Assembly (NCBI GenBank): GCA_020086605.1
Contig: JACBWW010000008.1
Coordinates: forward strand, 21,183,372 to 21,247,371
Source: Lanius collurio
Taxonomy: Eukaryota; Chordata; Aves; Passeriformes; Laniidae
Direction: 5' to 3'
DNA length: 64,000 bases
Position numbers and translations under genes: made by a program
Part shown: positions 11,730-26,491 of the stretch, one piece after another
Layout: each line of letters opens with the position of its first letter
How positions within the stretch are numbered: position 1 is the first letter of the stretch
The notes under the pieces: generated by a model
Told to the model about the DNA's origin: nothing
Database searches by the model: none
Seen by the model: the letters and a program-made list of their open reading frames with translations, nothing else

Positions 11730-14700
11730 TATGCACAAGCAGGGTGAATTGAATTGCTGCCATGACAGCTGCACAGACAGATCCCTACCTATTAAGAGGG
11801 TTTCACAGTCCTATTCTGAAATTGTAGGTTTGAGCTTTTTGGTTTTTGGTTTTTTTTTTAAATACATACACCAACACCGTCCCCTTAATTTTTCCCAATA
11901 CTCTGATGTCATAAAATCACATTTGTATACTGTGATGCCTGATTGTAGAACTAGAAAATGGTATTTTTAGTTTTTAAAAGACAGGCTGTTCATGATTGTA
12001 GGTAAATCTGCAGGGAGCATACTGAGTGACTATTTCACTCTAGATAAAAATATATTATCCACAGGTTTAATTTTATTATTGCTCTTAGTTTTCTTCCAAG
12101 GATGTCTAATAACAAAGGTCAGGGTATCATCAAAACATAGACAGATTTTTGCTGAATGACATAAAACTGTCAGAGATGCTGAGCTTTGATGTTCCATTAA
12201 GTGATCGATGTGGATTACTGACTTTTGGCTAAATGATGCTCAACTCTATAAGGTCAATATTTGTTAGTTCATTGGTAGAATAATTAATCAATCAATACAG
12301 GATGCTTGAAGTCAGGAAAATATATTGCCAAGACTGTATGTTTGGTATTAGGAACTAAAATTTTTTCATAATGCCTTTGGAGTGTTATTAACTCCCTGTT
12401 TACAGAATTTTTTGTAACCACCACTTTTCAAGTGGAGGAAAGAAAAAAAATGCCGAGCAAAGAGCACTTGTAACCTTGAGCTGCAGGAAGGAAATACCTC
12501 TAACAAGCAGAGTGCATCATCATTAGTTCGTCCCTTTCACATCATCACACTCAGCTTGGAAAATAATTGCATGCAATTTTTCTATTTTACAGTTGGGCCA
12601 CATGACACAATGTTCTTTCTTTAGAGCTCCCACTCCAGTTCTCCCATTTTGTCTTTTTTTTGTAGTCTTTAGCACTGCCAGTAGCCTCTCACATGTCTCC
12701 ACTGGAAGCTTTTACAGCACTGCATGTACAGGGCCTTCCATGACAAAGCTTTGAACCACAGGCAGAACTTTTCGAACACAGACTGTGGCAGTAATATTAA
12801 TGAGTAGAGATAAAAGACATCAATAGGTAGCCTGGGTATTTTCCAGATATAATAGCTTTAAGCTTCACAATTCTGTTATAGTTTATAGTCTAATGCACCT
12901 GACATTGCCTTCAACTTACATGAAAAAAATGTGTACAGACTTCTTTTCTAGAATGTTAAGATGGACACTCCGTGTGTGCCCAGAATTTTTTCAGGCTCTG
13001 AGAATTGAAAGAAGCAATTCTTTCTCAGAGATATAAAGTAGGTGCTTTTAATGAGTATTTTGAATAGTGCACTCAGTAGTGAGATCCAAATGTTGTCTTG
13101 AAAATTTAAGAGGTGCCATGATGAAGGTTTAAAGAATAAAGAATTGACACCCTTCATTAAGAAAGGAGTTTTTCCTTACCAAATGTAAATACCAAACTCA
13201 AATTAATCAATATCCAAACTACTTAGCATAAGTGGGAAAGGGACTTGCAATAGAGAGTCTTGTTTTACTAGGATCAGTCACTTAGGACTTGGGAAAGGTA
13301 GAGAAGAGTTTCATGGTGTTTTCAGGGGTGAGAGCAGATTTTGTAAGACTCCCATGGCAGCTGGCTTGCAAATTCTAGACCTAAATAAGGGTATCTCCCT
13401 GGCTTTGATTTTTAACTGGGCCAGGCTCTGGCTTTATGTAACTCCCTCAGTCATGCAGTGTGACAGAAAGATTCTGTGAGGGCGAGGCCAAGCGCTGCTA
13501 TGCTGTGTCCATTTCTTGTCATCTGACTCAGAGGGCACACTGTTCAGAGCAATTGAGGCTGCACCAAGCAAGAGGGGTGAGAAATACTGGTCCTTCAGAC
13601 CCCACTTATTCTGACAGCAGCACTATAGACTTTTTCTTCCATTTTAGCAGTGGAGAATGGAAGGACTAAGAGACTACATATCCAGACTTTAGAGCAGGGC
13701 AGGAAACTGCATCCAGATCGACCAAGCCACGGATTTATTTTTAATCAAGTGAAAATGCATAAGCCTCTTAGTACTTTATTAATATTATTAGAAGTACGAT
13801 AAACTCTCATAAGTTTGATTCAAAGGTTACGGCATTTATTACAAACATTTTCTCACACAGTTATATGAAAACTTCATATTTGTGGGGTGTTGTTAACTGG
13901 TAACTACATAATTTGATTGATTTTTAGAGCTATTTTATTACAGGAATAGTAGTTTGTGGTTTACTATGATGGCGCACAGAAAAGAGGTTTTGTCTCATGA
14001 TTTTGATCAGTTTGAATGTTGTATAAAATCAATCTAAGATCAAATTTAAAAAAATAATTATCCAACTTCTGTGAAAATTTTGCGGTTTGGATGTTTCACA
14101 TATTACCTGAATAGTTTATTGTTTTCTGTTTGTCTGTGTAGAATTAGAAAAATGTACTTCTCACATATCAAGTCCTGTAATAACACCACAGTTACATTTG
14201 CCCTGCAGTATCATCTACTCACTCAAATTGAGATGACTGTTGGTATCAGATGGTCTGGTCTTTGTAGAAGGGAAAAAGAGCACTTCAGTGAAGTTTCCTA
14301 CATAGCGTTTTTCACTGGATTATACTGGGTTACTGTGCCACAGCTCATTATGCTGCATTGCAACTAATATCTATGACAGAAAGAAGTCAATAAGGACACA
14401 AGCTACCACAACACTTAGCTCTGGTAAATGCATACAAAACTAAAAATGAAATGACACTGAAATAGATGTTGTATCTCAATTACAGCAGGTTCCTTTTCAC
14501 CAACAGTTTTCATGCAATGACTCTAGAATTTTAGACTGACAAAAGGCTGCTGTGATCCAAACTGTGGCTCCACACAGAGGTTAAGCATCTCTGAAATAGG
14601 GAAACCTGCTCTCTTTAAGAAATGATTACGCTGAAAGTCAGAATCCTGAAAAAAATATTCTCCCTAATACTGGACTTCAAAAAGGTCTCTAAACTTACAC

Positions 14701-17700
14701 TTTATTGTTATTATGATGTCTGTTGCGCTCCATCAGGTTGCATATATCTCAGTACTGGGTGCTGTACAGATATGCAGGAAAACACATGATATGAATCAGC
14801 ACATTATTGAAATTTGAAATTTTTAAAAAGAAAGCTGGAAGTCCTGAAAAAACTGCTTTTACTGACAATAAATAAAAAAATTATTTTGGTTCTGAGGTTA
14901 TTATGAGGTTCTGATGAGCCCAACAACCTTTTCTATCAGGAGATGCTGGAGAGCTTCCCAAAGGAGGTAATGTCATTGTCTCTGTTTTATTGAAAAGGAA
15001 AAAAATGGATCAATTTGTTCAGAATCACCCAGGAGATGAGTGGCCAAGGCTAGACCATTGGTAATGTCATCATAGGGCTGAATAGATACTACTTTGTCTG
15101 CTCTGTGGGGTGCACTTTCTATGGCTTCTGATGAAGACACTTTTTTAGGAATTATGTTCCTGGGAACATAGTTAACATGTACTCAAATGTGACATGTTAA
15201 AGCTTGTAGCTGGTAATTTTCTTATTTTAATTTTTTTTTTTTTTCAAGTAAGGGTCTCCAAAATAATGATGATATTATAAAAATGTTATACACTTCTAAG
15301 AATTTTAAGTATTATAATAATCTTGTCTGGAATAATTTTGTGCAGATGAAGTTCCTGGCATTAGTGATTTGCACTTACTTCAGACGCAAACCAAAATATT
15401 TTCCTTCTGGGAATATTGTTCTAAACTCATTTTTTTTTCTAACAATGAGTCAGAAATACAAACCAGAAAAAGCGTCCAATAAATGATCAATCTTCTCTAC
15501 TTTTCCATCTTTATGTTTACATTACAGTAAGAGAACACATATACTATTTACCACTGTTTAAATGTGAATTTTGTCTTGAAGCTTGTCAGAGCATAAAACT
15601 AGGAAATCATCGAGAATTAGGAAGAGTTCTTAAAAACAGCATTAGCAAATGTCTCAGAGATTTTATTAAGTAATCTGTCTGGATGGTATCTATGGTTTAT
15701 ATCCAGATTCATCTTCATATGGAGATTGATAGTTTTGTTTCAAAGTGGGATGCCCAGCAGCTTATTTCTAAGACAGGTTGCAAATACAGAGGGACAGAAA
15801 TAGCAAAGAATACTGTGGGCATGACTTTTTCTTGGATTAGAGGAACCTACAGCCCTGTGAAGTCTCCTTTGCAGAGGGTATCTGGATGGAACTAGATATT
15901 TGGAGTTTTAGTAAATATATATAGTGCTCCGCAGTATATTGGCATATATTTTCACATATTTTTAATGTTCAGGTACAGAAGATTTGTAGGAAATCTGATG
16001 GCATACACATTTGCTAGTATCCTTTATACCCAATTAGGAAATGCTGCAATTGTAGGAAGGATAGGCAGCCTCTATAATATGAATTCTGGTGGGAGGCACT
16101 AAACATGAAAGTGGTGTTCTTTGACTGCCTGAGGGCTGTCTTAAGTGCTTGGCTTTTGATCTTAGTGACAGTTTTAAAACCCTTAAGCAAACCAGAACTA
16201 GGAATAAAAAAGCTGACAGCTGTGGTTCACCTCTCTCTGTCTCTCTTTGCCTTCCTATTATCCTAAACCCTTGAAGATCTCTGGAGAGAAACACAGCTCA
16301 TAGTGCACATATGATGAAACAGCACTCATCGTGTGTCCCCTGGAAGTGCACTATATGTGTCTTTTTTACTTCTCTCAGGTTACTGAGACTACTAAAAGGT
16401 ATGACCCTAAAGATATGAACACATTACTGAAGGCACTAAGGTGGTGTATGTTTGTAGTGTATATGGTATCCTTATCCCTTCATGAATATTGACGTCTTGT
16501 TGCTATAGTAGAGTATTCAGGCAGCGTGTAATTTATGGTATAAGTAAATTAAACTGTGAAGCCAATTAACTTCTTCATGAAAAAAAAAAAAAGCTCTTGA
16601 TAGGAACAGGGAAGACTTACAGGCTATGCAAATAAAAATATAATTTTATGATACAATAGTTATTTTTTTTTTTTAGAAGTTTTGTGCTATGGTTGGCAAA
16701 TGAAAGCAGATAAAATCTGAACATGTCAGGTTGATAGTAAGCTATTTTGGCTACAGATGCTGTTGCTTTAATTATGACATTCATCGTCACTCTAGGAAAA
16801 AGCCAGAATCTCTAGCTGTAGATATACAGACACTCAGATTTTATGTGCAAACACAAATGTATGCTTTTTGTCAATGCGGCCATGTAACTGTGATTTTTGC
16901 AGATACAGTTGGAAAAGATATGTTCAAAATAGGGTTATAACACCTACTACAACATAAGCTATTAAGATCTTTTATGGAAAATCTAATGCTACCTATACAA
17001 ATTCTTCATCACAATCAGTTCTGCTGAATAGCTACATGGGGAATTGTAAAGACAGTAGATGAGCCATTCCACTGATGGCCTTGGAGGACATTGTAATGAT
17101 CTATTGTCTGAGATTGTCGGTGCTGTGACTTCTATACTCTCTTCCCCATATACCACTTTGTAAAGTCATCATAGTTTATTGATGAGAATGACTGTCTGTA
17201 TCTTTGGAAGCGCCACTGACAGAAATTATGCCCTAGTTATGGCTGAGAAAGTTTTCAAATTCCTGACTGCAGGTGAAATGGACGTAAAAAATAAATAAAA
17301 ATAATTTTCTATGATAGCAGGGGATAAATCTTCAGTAGATTTTGCCGCTATTGATAGCTGAAAAACTAATAAATCTTTGCAGACTCCACTTAAAACCAGT
17401 TAGATTTCTCTAAGTGTAGGGAAATTTTCTCTTGACTTCGAGAATTAGAACAGAATCAGAATGAACTGTGTTTGTGGTAGATTAAATTCTCCTTTTTGTT
17501 TTGCTTGGTAGGCTTAAACTAACATTATTCACTGAGTTTCTGTCAAAGATGTAAAAAAACACACTGATTTTTAAAGGCCTTTACTCTTAATGGACTTACA
17601 TAGTTTGGACAGAATTGCTTCTGATATAGTAAATATGCACACATAATATACTAGGAAAGAAGTAAATAATAAATAAGTACAGTTTATGGGGATGTAGTGG

Positions 17701-20109
17701 GCAATAAAAATATATTTCAGGTTTTCCAGAGCAACATTTTAGGGATATCCTCAATCTGGATTTGATTGTTCTAGTTTAATTAAGCCTGTTAGCTGAGAAG
17801 TGCAAAAAAGACTATGGCAAAAACAAAATATGGAAAAGATTAAATGATTAAAAAATTTAAAGTGAACAGAAAAGAACACTATTATTCCTATTAGGTCCAG
17901 AATCAACAAGGAAAATGACAGGATAATTGTAAGGGTTGATTTGGCTCCTGAGTCCTTCTGAACAATGAGAAAAATATTTATACAGCAAAAACCATATAAT
18001 GTTTAACTGTAGCTTTGTATTTTAAGGCCAAAATACTTCTGAAGTTGAAAGTTTAACAAACTGGAAAGTAATATGTCAGTGCTGTATATAATCCAAGAAA
18101 GCTTTAAAGTCCTGTGTATCTTTTTAACTTCTTCTTTAGAAAGTAAACCCTGTTTTTAAAAGGTAATATGTAAGAGCTTTGCTTAATGATATTTCACTGA
18201 ATAGAGGCTGTAGATCCATTGCATTGAATGTTCCAAATTTGTCAATATATAGTTAACTTCTAAGAGATTCACAGTTCCTTACCATCCTGTTCCTCAAATT
18301 TGATTGTGTTGATGAATGGCTGTCAACATTAAAGTTACTTTAATAGTCTCAATGATAAGAATCACACCAAGCAATGTAATTAATTCTATATTCACACATC
18401 TTAGTAACTGTATTCTCTGACTCAGGACCAGACAGTTCACAAATGTCTTACATATTTTAAATCCCCAGAAGTATCAGAATTTGGAGCTTCATAGAGCCTG
18501 GTCTAGATGTAAAATAGACATTGCAGGAAAGTCCAAGTGTTACTACCTAAACATAGGAAATAGTGGTCTCAGGACCTTTCCCTAAGACTAATTGGCTTCA
18601 TGAAACAAAAAGAATTTATTCTAGTGATATCAATTACAAAGTGCTTTCATAGAGATTTTGATAACAAAGGGATTTTTCCTATTCTGTTTTGACCACACAG
18701 CATGTTCATTAAAACACAATAATGAAAAAATTTTCATGTATAAAATTGGTATAGGATAGTATTATTTAAGAATAAAAAAGGTTAATTTAATTTGATTGAG
18801 GTTTTCCTGCCCAAAAAATTTCAAAGATAGCAAAAATATTTTCAGTCATACACAGAAAAGATGAAAATACGAAAAAAAAAAGGCCAGAAAAAAGTATTGC
18901 TGTAGATTAACCTGCATGTACAGCGATTGTAGTGTAAATGGACTTTATGCATACAATGATGTTATCTTTGGCAACCTATGTTGCTTAGTAGATACTCCTT
19001 AATTTACTATCATAACTGCTTCAAAACACTCCTCTTTGCTTTCTCTTCAAACAGCCTTTTGTTTTTTTCTATTACAGTTCTGATGACCTTGATGGGTATT
19101 ATGTGTTTCTATTGTCCTAATGCCCCACTTAAGGTCTCTGATAGGTTGCTGATAATTTCCTTGCTGTGTTTGTAGGTGATGACAATTTTGATAAGATACT
19201 TAGACTTCTGTAGTATTTCAGATTAAAATTTTATACAGCATCTCATTTGATTCTTAGTTTATTAGTTCTAATATTAAGTGAAACATCAGTCGGGTCAAAG
19301 TGAAGGCAGAATTAATAAAGAATAAATAATGAATAAAGAGTTATTACTCCTAAAGACATATTGTCACTCTTTATGAATTGTTTTTTCTGTTACAACATCA
19401 AGACCAACTCTACTATTTTTTCAAGGACACTTCACACACGTCACACATATGCATAAAACCATTTTAGTAATATTAATAGAAAAAATATGAGAGTTATCCA
19501 TTAAAATAAATGCTCAATTACTCAGGTATTAAAGAATGTGTTCAGTGTACAAATGACCTGTGTACATAAAAAATCCATCTCCAATAATCCTTTTTCTGTT
19601 TTGGTGGAATTTTAAGTACCTAACACAGCAATGAATTTTTAATTCAGTAAGCCAAGAAGCTGACAAAAGATCCATTGATTATGAGGAACATAGCAAGAGA
19701 AACATCTGATAAAAACAAAACAACATTGAATCATCCACTGAATCTTCACTTACATAATCCAAAAGAGGGCAGCAAATGTCTGCCTATCTGGTGCTTTCCA
19801 GTTCTGGTCAGCAGTGGTCACTGACAGCAGGCTGATGCAAACCTTTCTTACATTCACGTCTTAAAGAACTTGCTATGAACAGGAAGGATTTTTCGAGGAA
19901 GGAATGAAAGCCTGATTGGCTCATATGCACAATCCAAATGTTAACAGGAGGAAGTCACTGCGTGTTAGATGTTTTCTTTATCTTATTCCCGGTCTGGTGA
20001 AATACAGTTCAGAGCAGACACAACAAAATAATCTTTGCAGTTCAGAATAAAAAACTCTCATAGTTTCTTTTACACCAGTATGCAATTTCTCATTTTGTTC
20101 TTTCCTCCA

Positions 20110-20130
20110 ATAAATAAATAAATAAATAAA
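20110..20130. repeat. (AAAT)n microsatellite
   Basis: Five perfect AAAT-type units within AT-rich DNA. Confidence 0.85.
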
Positions 20131-21115
20131 ATCATTATGGAAATATAAATAGTCAGTCCTCCCCAACACAAAGATACATGTAGAAAAGAAACAAACAAAA
20201 ATATCCTTTGCAATATGGAATTGGATTTTCAGTAAGGGGTTTGTAGAACTGATGTGCATTTTCAGAAAGGCTGACTAGAAAAAAAAGGCAGGAAATTAAA
20301 ACTTCCCTATTATAATTTTATGCTTTGAGTCCAAAATGCTTCTTCTCAGAGAAAAATCTGAAAAATAAAAGAGACATATATAATTGATTGAATATTTTAC
20401 TGTTCAAGTTGCTACTTCATCTAGCGATAGCTTAGTAACTCTCCTTATTGTGAGTGTGTAGTTACATTCACAACTGCACATGCTTATGCATGATTTTGTG
20501 AGTTTCCTTTCAACTACTACATTTTCCACTTGTTTGCATTGATGTTCTTTACCAAAGTAGCTAGTCTTTAAACACAGTGAATAAAAAAAGAAAAAAATAT
20601 ATACTGCCACTTGAGAATATAGAAATAATGACTATCTCTCTTTTTAATAAAGATAATAGAATTGGAATTTTTAACAGATCTAGGATATCGCTGACTTTTT
20701 TCTAGATTGACTCAACAAACATTGACTCTTGAATATAATGACACAATATGCGGGTTTTTGCAGATTTGGGATACATTTTATGGAAAAGTGTATATGAAGG
20801 GGTAGCAAAGATAGAAGGCACAGTTACAAGCTAATGTCAAAAGACACATGGTGCATTAAGAATAGAATACCTTAAAATATGTTGATAAATTTAGGTAGAT
20901 TTGTAGTATTTGCATTATGTGAGAAGGATCTCACCCTGTCCAATTTTAATCTGTTTTTCAGTGTTATTAATATTATTTATCTCTCCTTTAAAAGCATTTG
21001 GATTTTCTGTCTCTTAATTCACTAGTTGCTGAAGATTATGATTAAGACTTCATTTACCTTTTGGAAATGCTCAGACCAGGGCTAAATTCGGACTTAAATC
21101 AGCTTCCCTGAGACT

Positions 21116-21560
21116 TTATCCAGCTGAGCTTCCAAAACTTGAAGGAATAATGGAGATTTCACAGGCTCTTGGAGTAATTAACCTATTCCAGTGTTCCTGT
21201 TCACTTTTATGGGAAAGAATTGGCTGTACATCCAGCTGGAATTTCCTGTGTTTGACTTTGTATCTGTTGAACCTTTGTACTCCACTCCGTGTGCCCCAGA
21301 AAGAGCGATCTGTGTCTCTCAGTAACTCCCCTTCATACACAAACACACCTATGGAAAGACTTGACTAGCAAAACAAAAGATAAACTTATTTTTAAGCCAT
21401 TATCCACTGGGTCCCACTCTGTATTGTTGCTACCAAGCCAGCTGGGCAGCAGGCTACGCAGATGTAGGAAGGTACTCTCCCTCAGGGGCAGGACACTGCA
21501 TTTGCTTTTGTTAAGCTTCATGAGGTTATTGTCTGCCCATTCCATCATTTGAGCGTAATG
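21116..21560 (-). mobile_element. Old CR1 LINE relic
   Basis: Two blocks match CR1 in antisense. At 21177-21265 the sequence follows the CR1 C-terminal coding region. The minus-strand frame at 21116-21346 keeps pieces such as FQLDVQPILSHKSEQEHWNRLITPRACE, aligned with the CR1 segment that normally reads like FRLDIR...VKHWNRLPRE. At 21480-21540, GACACTGCATTTGCTTTTGT and CTTCATGAGG correspond to a conserved CR1 segment further upstream in the ORF. The blocks lie closer together than in an intact element and are well diverged, so this is an older copy with deletions. The edges are approximate. Confidence 0.72.
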
Positions 21561-23800
21561 ACCTTCAAATATGCACAGAGGAAGGATAAATGTACTGTCC
21601 ATAACTGTGGTGGACAGAAAAAGAGGTCATGGCCTAAATTGTAGCAAGAGAGGCCTAGGTTTCTCTACAGTCATAGGTTGTTATACAGATTAAAGAGGGT
21701 GAAACACCAAAACTGGTCCCTTAGAAGACCAGGGGTTCAGTAAAGGGAAACACAAATGAGATCTCCTCCAGCACAGCTGTTTTTTTAAGCGAGCCCTAAA
21801 TATTAGCCATCAGTTTGATTGCCCAAGTGATGGAAAACTTCCAGTTTCCTTATACCACACATTTCCACAAAGAAAAATGTATTTCTTATCAACATATCTC
21901 TAAAAGAAATGCCTGTATTTAATTTATTCAGAGAAGAAAAAAATCATTTTTCTAAAACTACACTAAAATTATCTATACCTCCTAAGCAAATGGAAATTAG
22001 TCTTCTTGGTTAGAATTTGATATTTTCTTGCTTTCCTTCTTAATTTTTTTTTTTTCACTTATGGAACGATTGCTGATTTCATTCAGCATTTTTTAATTCT
22101 CACTCAGTAACTAAATAAATGTAAACAATTACAATGCTTATGTTGCTACTGCAACTAATTGTAATATTAAATTCCCCCTGTGAATGGAATTTTAATGTTC
22201 TTGGTGGCATTTTGTCAGCAATTTTCCTGCTGTTTAAAAGATCAGTGTCTAATGGGATTAAGGTGGATAATCAAATCTCAAACTGGAATTAGGCTATGAG
22301 GTTTGAATGCCTGGGGAATACCTCCCTACTAAATATGAATGAAAGATGTTCCTTGCACGTAGAGGAGAAAAATAAATGGAAGGCCATATTTTCATGCTAT
22401 GGTGTTGCCTCAAATATCTTGACAAGAAACTTAGATACTTTTTTCTGACAGTCAGAATATTAGATGATATATTATTCAATGTCTGAGATTGAAATATTTT
22501 TTCAAGAGATTTTATGGTATATTGCATCAATTGGGGTTTGCTGCAATATGGATATGACTACAATTTTTAGTGCAGCATTGAAACTATTGCTGCTGTTTTA
22601 GTAAAATCTTAGGATTACTTGTGGGCATACAAGTATTGCTGGGAATTAATTTAAGTCTGCTATCTCAAGTACAACTCTGGGCTCTGTGCATGTTTGCGCA
22701 GGTGAAAGGGTTTGGGAAAAAAATATGCCTGTTGTTAGGTGTTCATTACTTTCTTCATGTGATCTGCATGTGAGATCTGTGAAACTTACTTTTTAAACTG
22801 CAAAAAATAAGTGCTAAAAACTGATTTCCTTATGGGAGTATTACCTTATACAAGTTGAAATAATAAAAGGAAAGAAAAAAAGACACACCTGCAAACCCCT
22901 GTCAATTGCTATTGGATCTGTTTGAGTACAGTTTGTAAGCTGGAAAACATTGATAGAAAGAAGTCAAAAGTCAGAATGTAGAAGAGTGTAGGCAACAGGA
23001 AATTGTCTTTTGTGTTTGGTTTGGTATGATCTATGGCTATACATTCTGTGTTTTCTCTCCCAGCTTCCCTTGCTTTGGTGTTTTATCCAAAGAAAAGAAT
23101 TTTTTTTCCATTAGAAATAAAATGATAATAATGTTTATTTAGATAATTGTTATCATAGCAGTTGACAAGGTGTTGAGTGGATGACCAAAAGACACGTTTG
23201 GGGAAAAAGTCTTGAGCTGAATGTTTTGCACTATAGTTGAGATCAGTAGACATGTCCTTTATAGTTTCTATAGAGAAAAGCATATATAAGACATGTTCAC
23301 TATTGCTCAAACTCAATTTTTCAGGATATTTTCTAAATTATTCAATGCAATTTTCTTATTTCTAAACTAAGAATTGTCCTGCAGTAATGTAGAGGCCATA
23401 TTGCCAAAGATAATAATTTTTATCTACTAATACCTGAAACTATACTGATATAGCAGCATATATCCTAGCAGTAGTACATCAGTAAATACCTGTGAAAATT
23501 AATTTAATGTACATAAAACCTGTGATTAGATGCTGACTTTGTAATACATTCAATCAGTTTTTTTTACAACTTGTTAAATTCCAATCTTACAACAAGGTAA
23601 TTTAATGAATTTCAATTTCAATGTGTTTAGTCTTAACTCTTTTAATACAACTATTTTGACTTAACCAATAGGCTGATTGTTTTATCACAACTGTTTATTA
23701 CTTACATGACTCCTCTAAAACATTAACTTTAGGCCTGATATTAGTTCCTGCAAGACAGAAGAGGGTGAGACCTTATTTGTCTGTTACTCCACTAAACTTG
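21561..23800. other. Unique AT-rich DNA without a supported gene
   Basis: No gene or recognisable repeat family seen. There is a T run at 22044-22056 and short chance frames only. Confidence 0.65.
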
Positions 23801-24091
23801 TTTCTTTTCTCTTTCTCCCTTTCTTTCTCTCTCCCTTTCTCCCTTTCTTTCTCTCTCCCTTTCTCTCTTTCTCTTTCTCTTTCTCTTTCTCTTTCTCTTT
23901 CTCTTTCTCTTTCTCTTTCTCTTTCTCTTTCTCTTTCCTTTCTGTTTCTCTTTTTTATTTCTTTTTTCTTTCTTTTTTTTCTTTCTTTTTTTTTTCTTTT
24001 CTTTCTTTTAATTGTTTTTTTTCTTTTAATTGTTTTTTTCTTTTAATTGTTTTCTTTCATTTCTTTACTTTCTTTCTTTCCTTTCTTTCCC
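23801..24091. repeat. Long pyrimidine tract with (TTTCTC)n core and T-rich minisatellite
   Basis: About 290 bases are almost entirely C and T on the plus strand. The left part mixes CCCTTTCTTTCTCT units. The core, about 23864-23937, is a near-perfect TTTCTC hexamer array, and the right part is T-rich. Around 24006-24050 a TTTTAATTG motif recurs three times at intervals of about 17-18 bases, the only regular purine interruption. A 93-codon open frame here (23765-24046, +) is a low-complexity artefact. Confidence 0.95.
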
Positions 24092-26422
24092 AAAACCAAA
24101 CAAACCAAAACAATTGATGTTAAATTATTTCATTTGGAAATATATATTACAATGCTGACAATAGCACTTTTCCCTACATTTCTCATTTTAAGGATCAAAA
24201 TTTTGATTTTTATGGAGGTCTGATTAATTGTGCAATTTTAAGATTTTCTTTTGAGATAATCTGCAGGCATATTACTGAATAAGAATTAATTTTTACAGTT
24301 GTAATTCAGACATAATTTCTGACAGTGAAACCTAAACCACAAATGAAATAGAGAAAAAATGCCTTGGTTTGGGCTTTGAACATTTAATCCCTTCAATGTG
24401 TGCCTGATTTTTGCAAATTAGAAGTTACACTAAAATTCCCAGATTGTCCTGTGTGCTCTTAATATATGTCATAAAACATAATTTCCACAAGAATAATTTA
24501 CTGAGGCAGTATATAGGGAGGATCAAATCAATAGCAGAAAGGGCAGATGTCAGTATTTAAAATTATAAAGTTACACATAAATACGTGATTTAAGACGGGT
24601 TGAGTTTTATTAAGATGGGATAAGTTTTAAAAGAAAAAAAGCTGAGTAGAAAAGTTACTGCTCTCAATTCAGAAATCACAATCCACATGCTACAGGTTTT
24701 GGATAAGGCCTGCTGCTCTCAGTCTGGTAAAAAAGGTTTTGCTTAGTGACTTCCCTAGAGCTATATTGATGTATATTATTCAAAAATGTGACCCACTGCT
24801 TCCAGACTTCCCCACCTCAACACTGCAAACCAAGTGCAGCAGATCTGTGAATGAATAAAAATGAAACATTCCATTTTTTTGTGGTCATAGTAATGCAAAA
24901 TAAAAAACTGATCCATGAAACAGAGTAGAAAATTTACATCGATCACTGTCCTTTTTCACAGCATGTTATGCTCTAGATACATATTTACCAATACATATAT
25001 TTGCTCTAGATATATGTTTTGCCTAGCACAGGGGAGACAATGTGTGCAAAAAGACAAATTTTATATCTTATAATATTAAGCATGTTCTCATACAACACAC
25101 ATTGAAAATACAGACTAAAACGGTCTTGCAGGAGCCATAAACCCAGGGCCTGAATGCCTTTTTAGTTCTGTGGCCTTGAAGCTCACAAAGATGAAGTTAA
25201 CTCTATCAGCAGAAGCTGAGATCTCAATCTCATAATTATCAGGTCAATTATCCCACATACAGATGTTCTTTAGCCTTCTGGTCGTCATCCCAGTATCACA
25301 CATGTATGTTAGTAATTCAAAGCACTGTGTGCTTTGTCTTGCCTTTTCCAACACAGAACATTATGTGCAGTACTTGGATACCTCTTGGGATAGGGTATAA
25401 CCATGGCCCAGCCATAGTCTCTGTGGGGATTCCCCTGCTGATGTACATGAGAAAATTGATGATAAGTGCATTAATGCACCTTTTGCTGCTGATATTACTG
25501 ATTGAACGAGCTCTTTCTGTTGTTCATCTCCACCATTTTCCTAGGCATTTTGCTGTGCTTCTTCCCCGTTCCTGTTTTGCATATCAGCTGAGCGATCTCT
25601 GATTGCCGATTAACTCTGTTGAGTCTCCTGAAACATAAGCAATTTTCTCAACTTTGAAAGTCATATGTTCAGATTGCAAGTTATGATGATAATAGTACAT
25701 TTAGTTCTAAAGTGTTTTGCACCTACTTTCATTGCTTATTCAAGTCCTATAAATAAGAAAATTTGAAATGCAACTCTTTTCTGCTGCTGTTGATTGACTG
25801 AGCCCCCTGAGGCATAACTGTCCAAAGGGCTTAATGTGATGACAAATGGTCCAGCCTTAAAGTTGCAGAAGATATGCTATGAACATCAGCACTGGATTCG
25901 TAATTAACAAATGTAGATGTGATAACATTTACTAGCTGTGCAAAAAACCAATACAATTTATTGAAACGATTCAGGGTAGTAAGGTATTGTAAGTACATCT
26001 CACCACTTCATTTCTTCCCTCTTAATGCAGATGCTAACCTTTCACCTATCCATCAGGAAAACAGTATGTTACTCATGATCTGTGTCCTTTTTAGGAACAA
26101 AGTTAATGAAAGAACTTAGCTGGACCCATTTTGTCTTAACTTTTTTTTTGCTTGGTGACTTACAAATATCCTACTTTCCAGCATAGTGGAATGTCTCGCC
26201 AGCTGAGTGTGGTCTTTGCTTCCTTGAAGGCCGCACCCCCAAAGGTAAGAATGCAAGCACAACTAAAGGGCCTCTGATGTTTATTCTTTTACAGAACATG
26301 CCAAGAAGAGTAAGACAGGTGCCACAGTCTCCAGCATTATACCCCAAAGTAGTTAATTGTTGACCAGGCACAGAAGCATTATGTACATACTATTAATCAG
26401 AAGTGCTGTTTTTAGGGCAACT
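24092..26422. other. Unique DNA without a supported gene
   Basis: No gene or mobile element recognised. The 98-codon frame at 25306-25602 (+) is hydrophobic and matches nothing I know. At 24972-25020 a GCTCTAGATA motif followed by an ATACATAT-like block appears twice, a small local duplication. Confidence 0.6.
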
Positions 26423-26444
26423 GATCTATCTATCTACCTATTTG

Positions 26445-26491
<47 letters not shown>

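Larger units (their letters stand above)
6526..21115. other. Unique AT-rich DNA without a supported gene
   Basis: About 14.6 kb in which I find no gene or recognised mobile element. Open frames are short (at most 98 codons, 14071-14367 +) and match nothing I know. Small repeats inside are listed separately. Homopolymer runs include A13 at 16580-16592 and T runs near 11850, 15230 and 16660. A stretch at 12430-12780 has more even base composition and could be a conserved non-coding element, but this cannot be tested from one sequence. Confidence 0.65.

Noticed and set aside
18636..18655. AAAGTGCTTTCATAGAG, resembling the seed of the miR-17/302 group
   Set aside because: Only the seed matches, and I see no clear hairpin around it.
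23765..24046. 93-codon frame rich in Leu, Ser and Phe
   Set aside because: It is a translation of the pyrimidine microsatellite.
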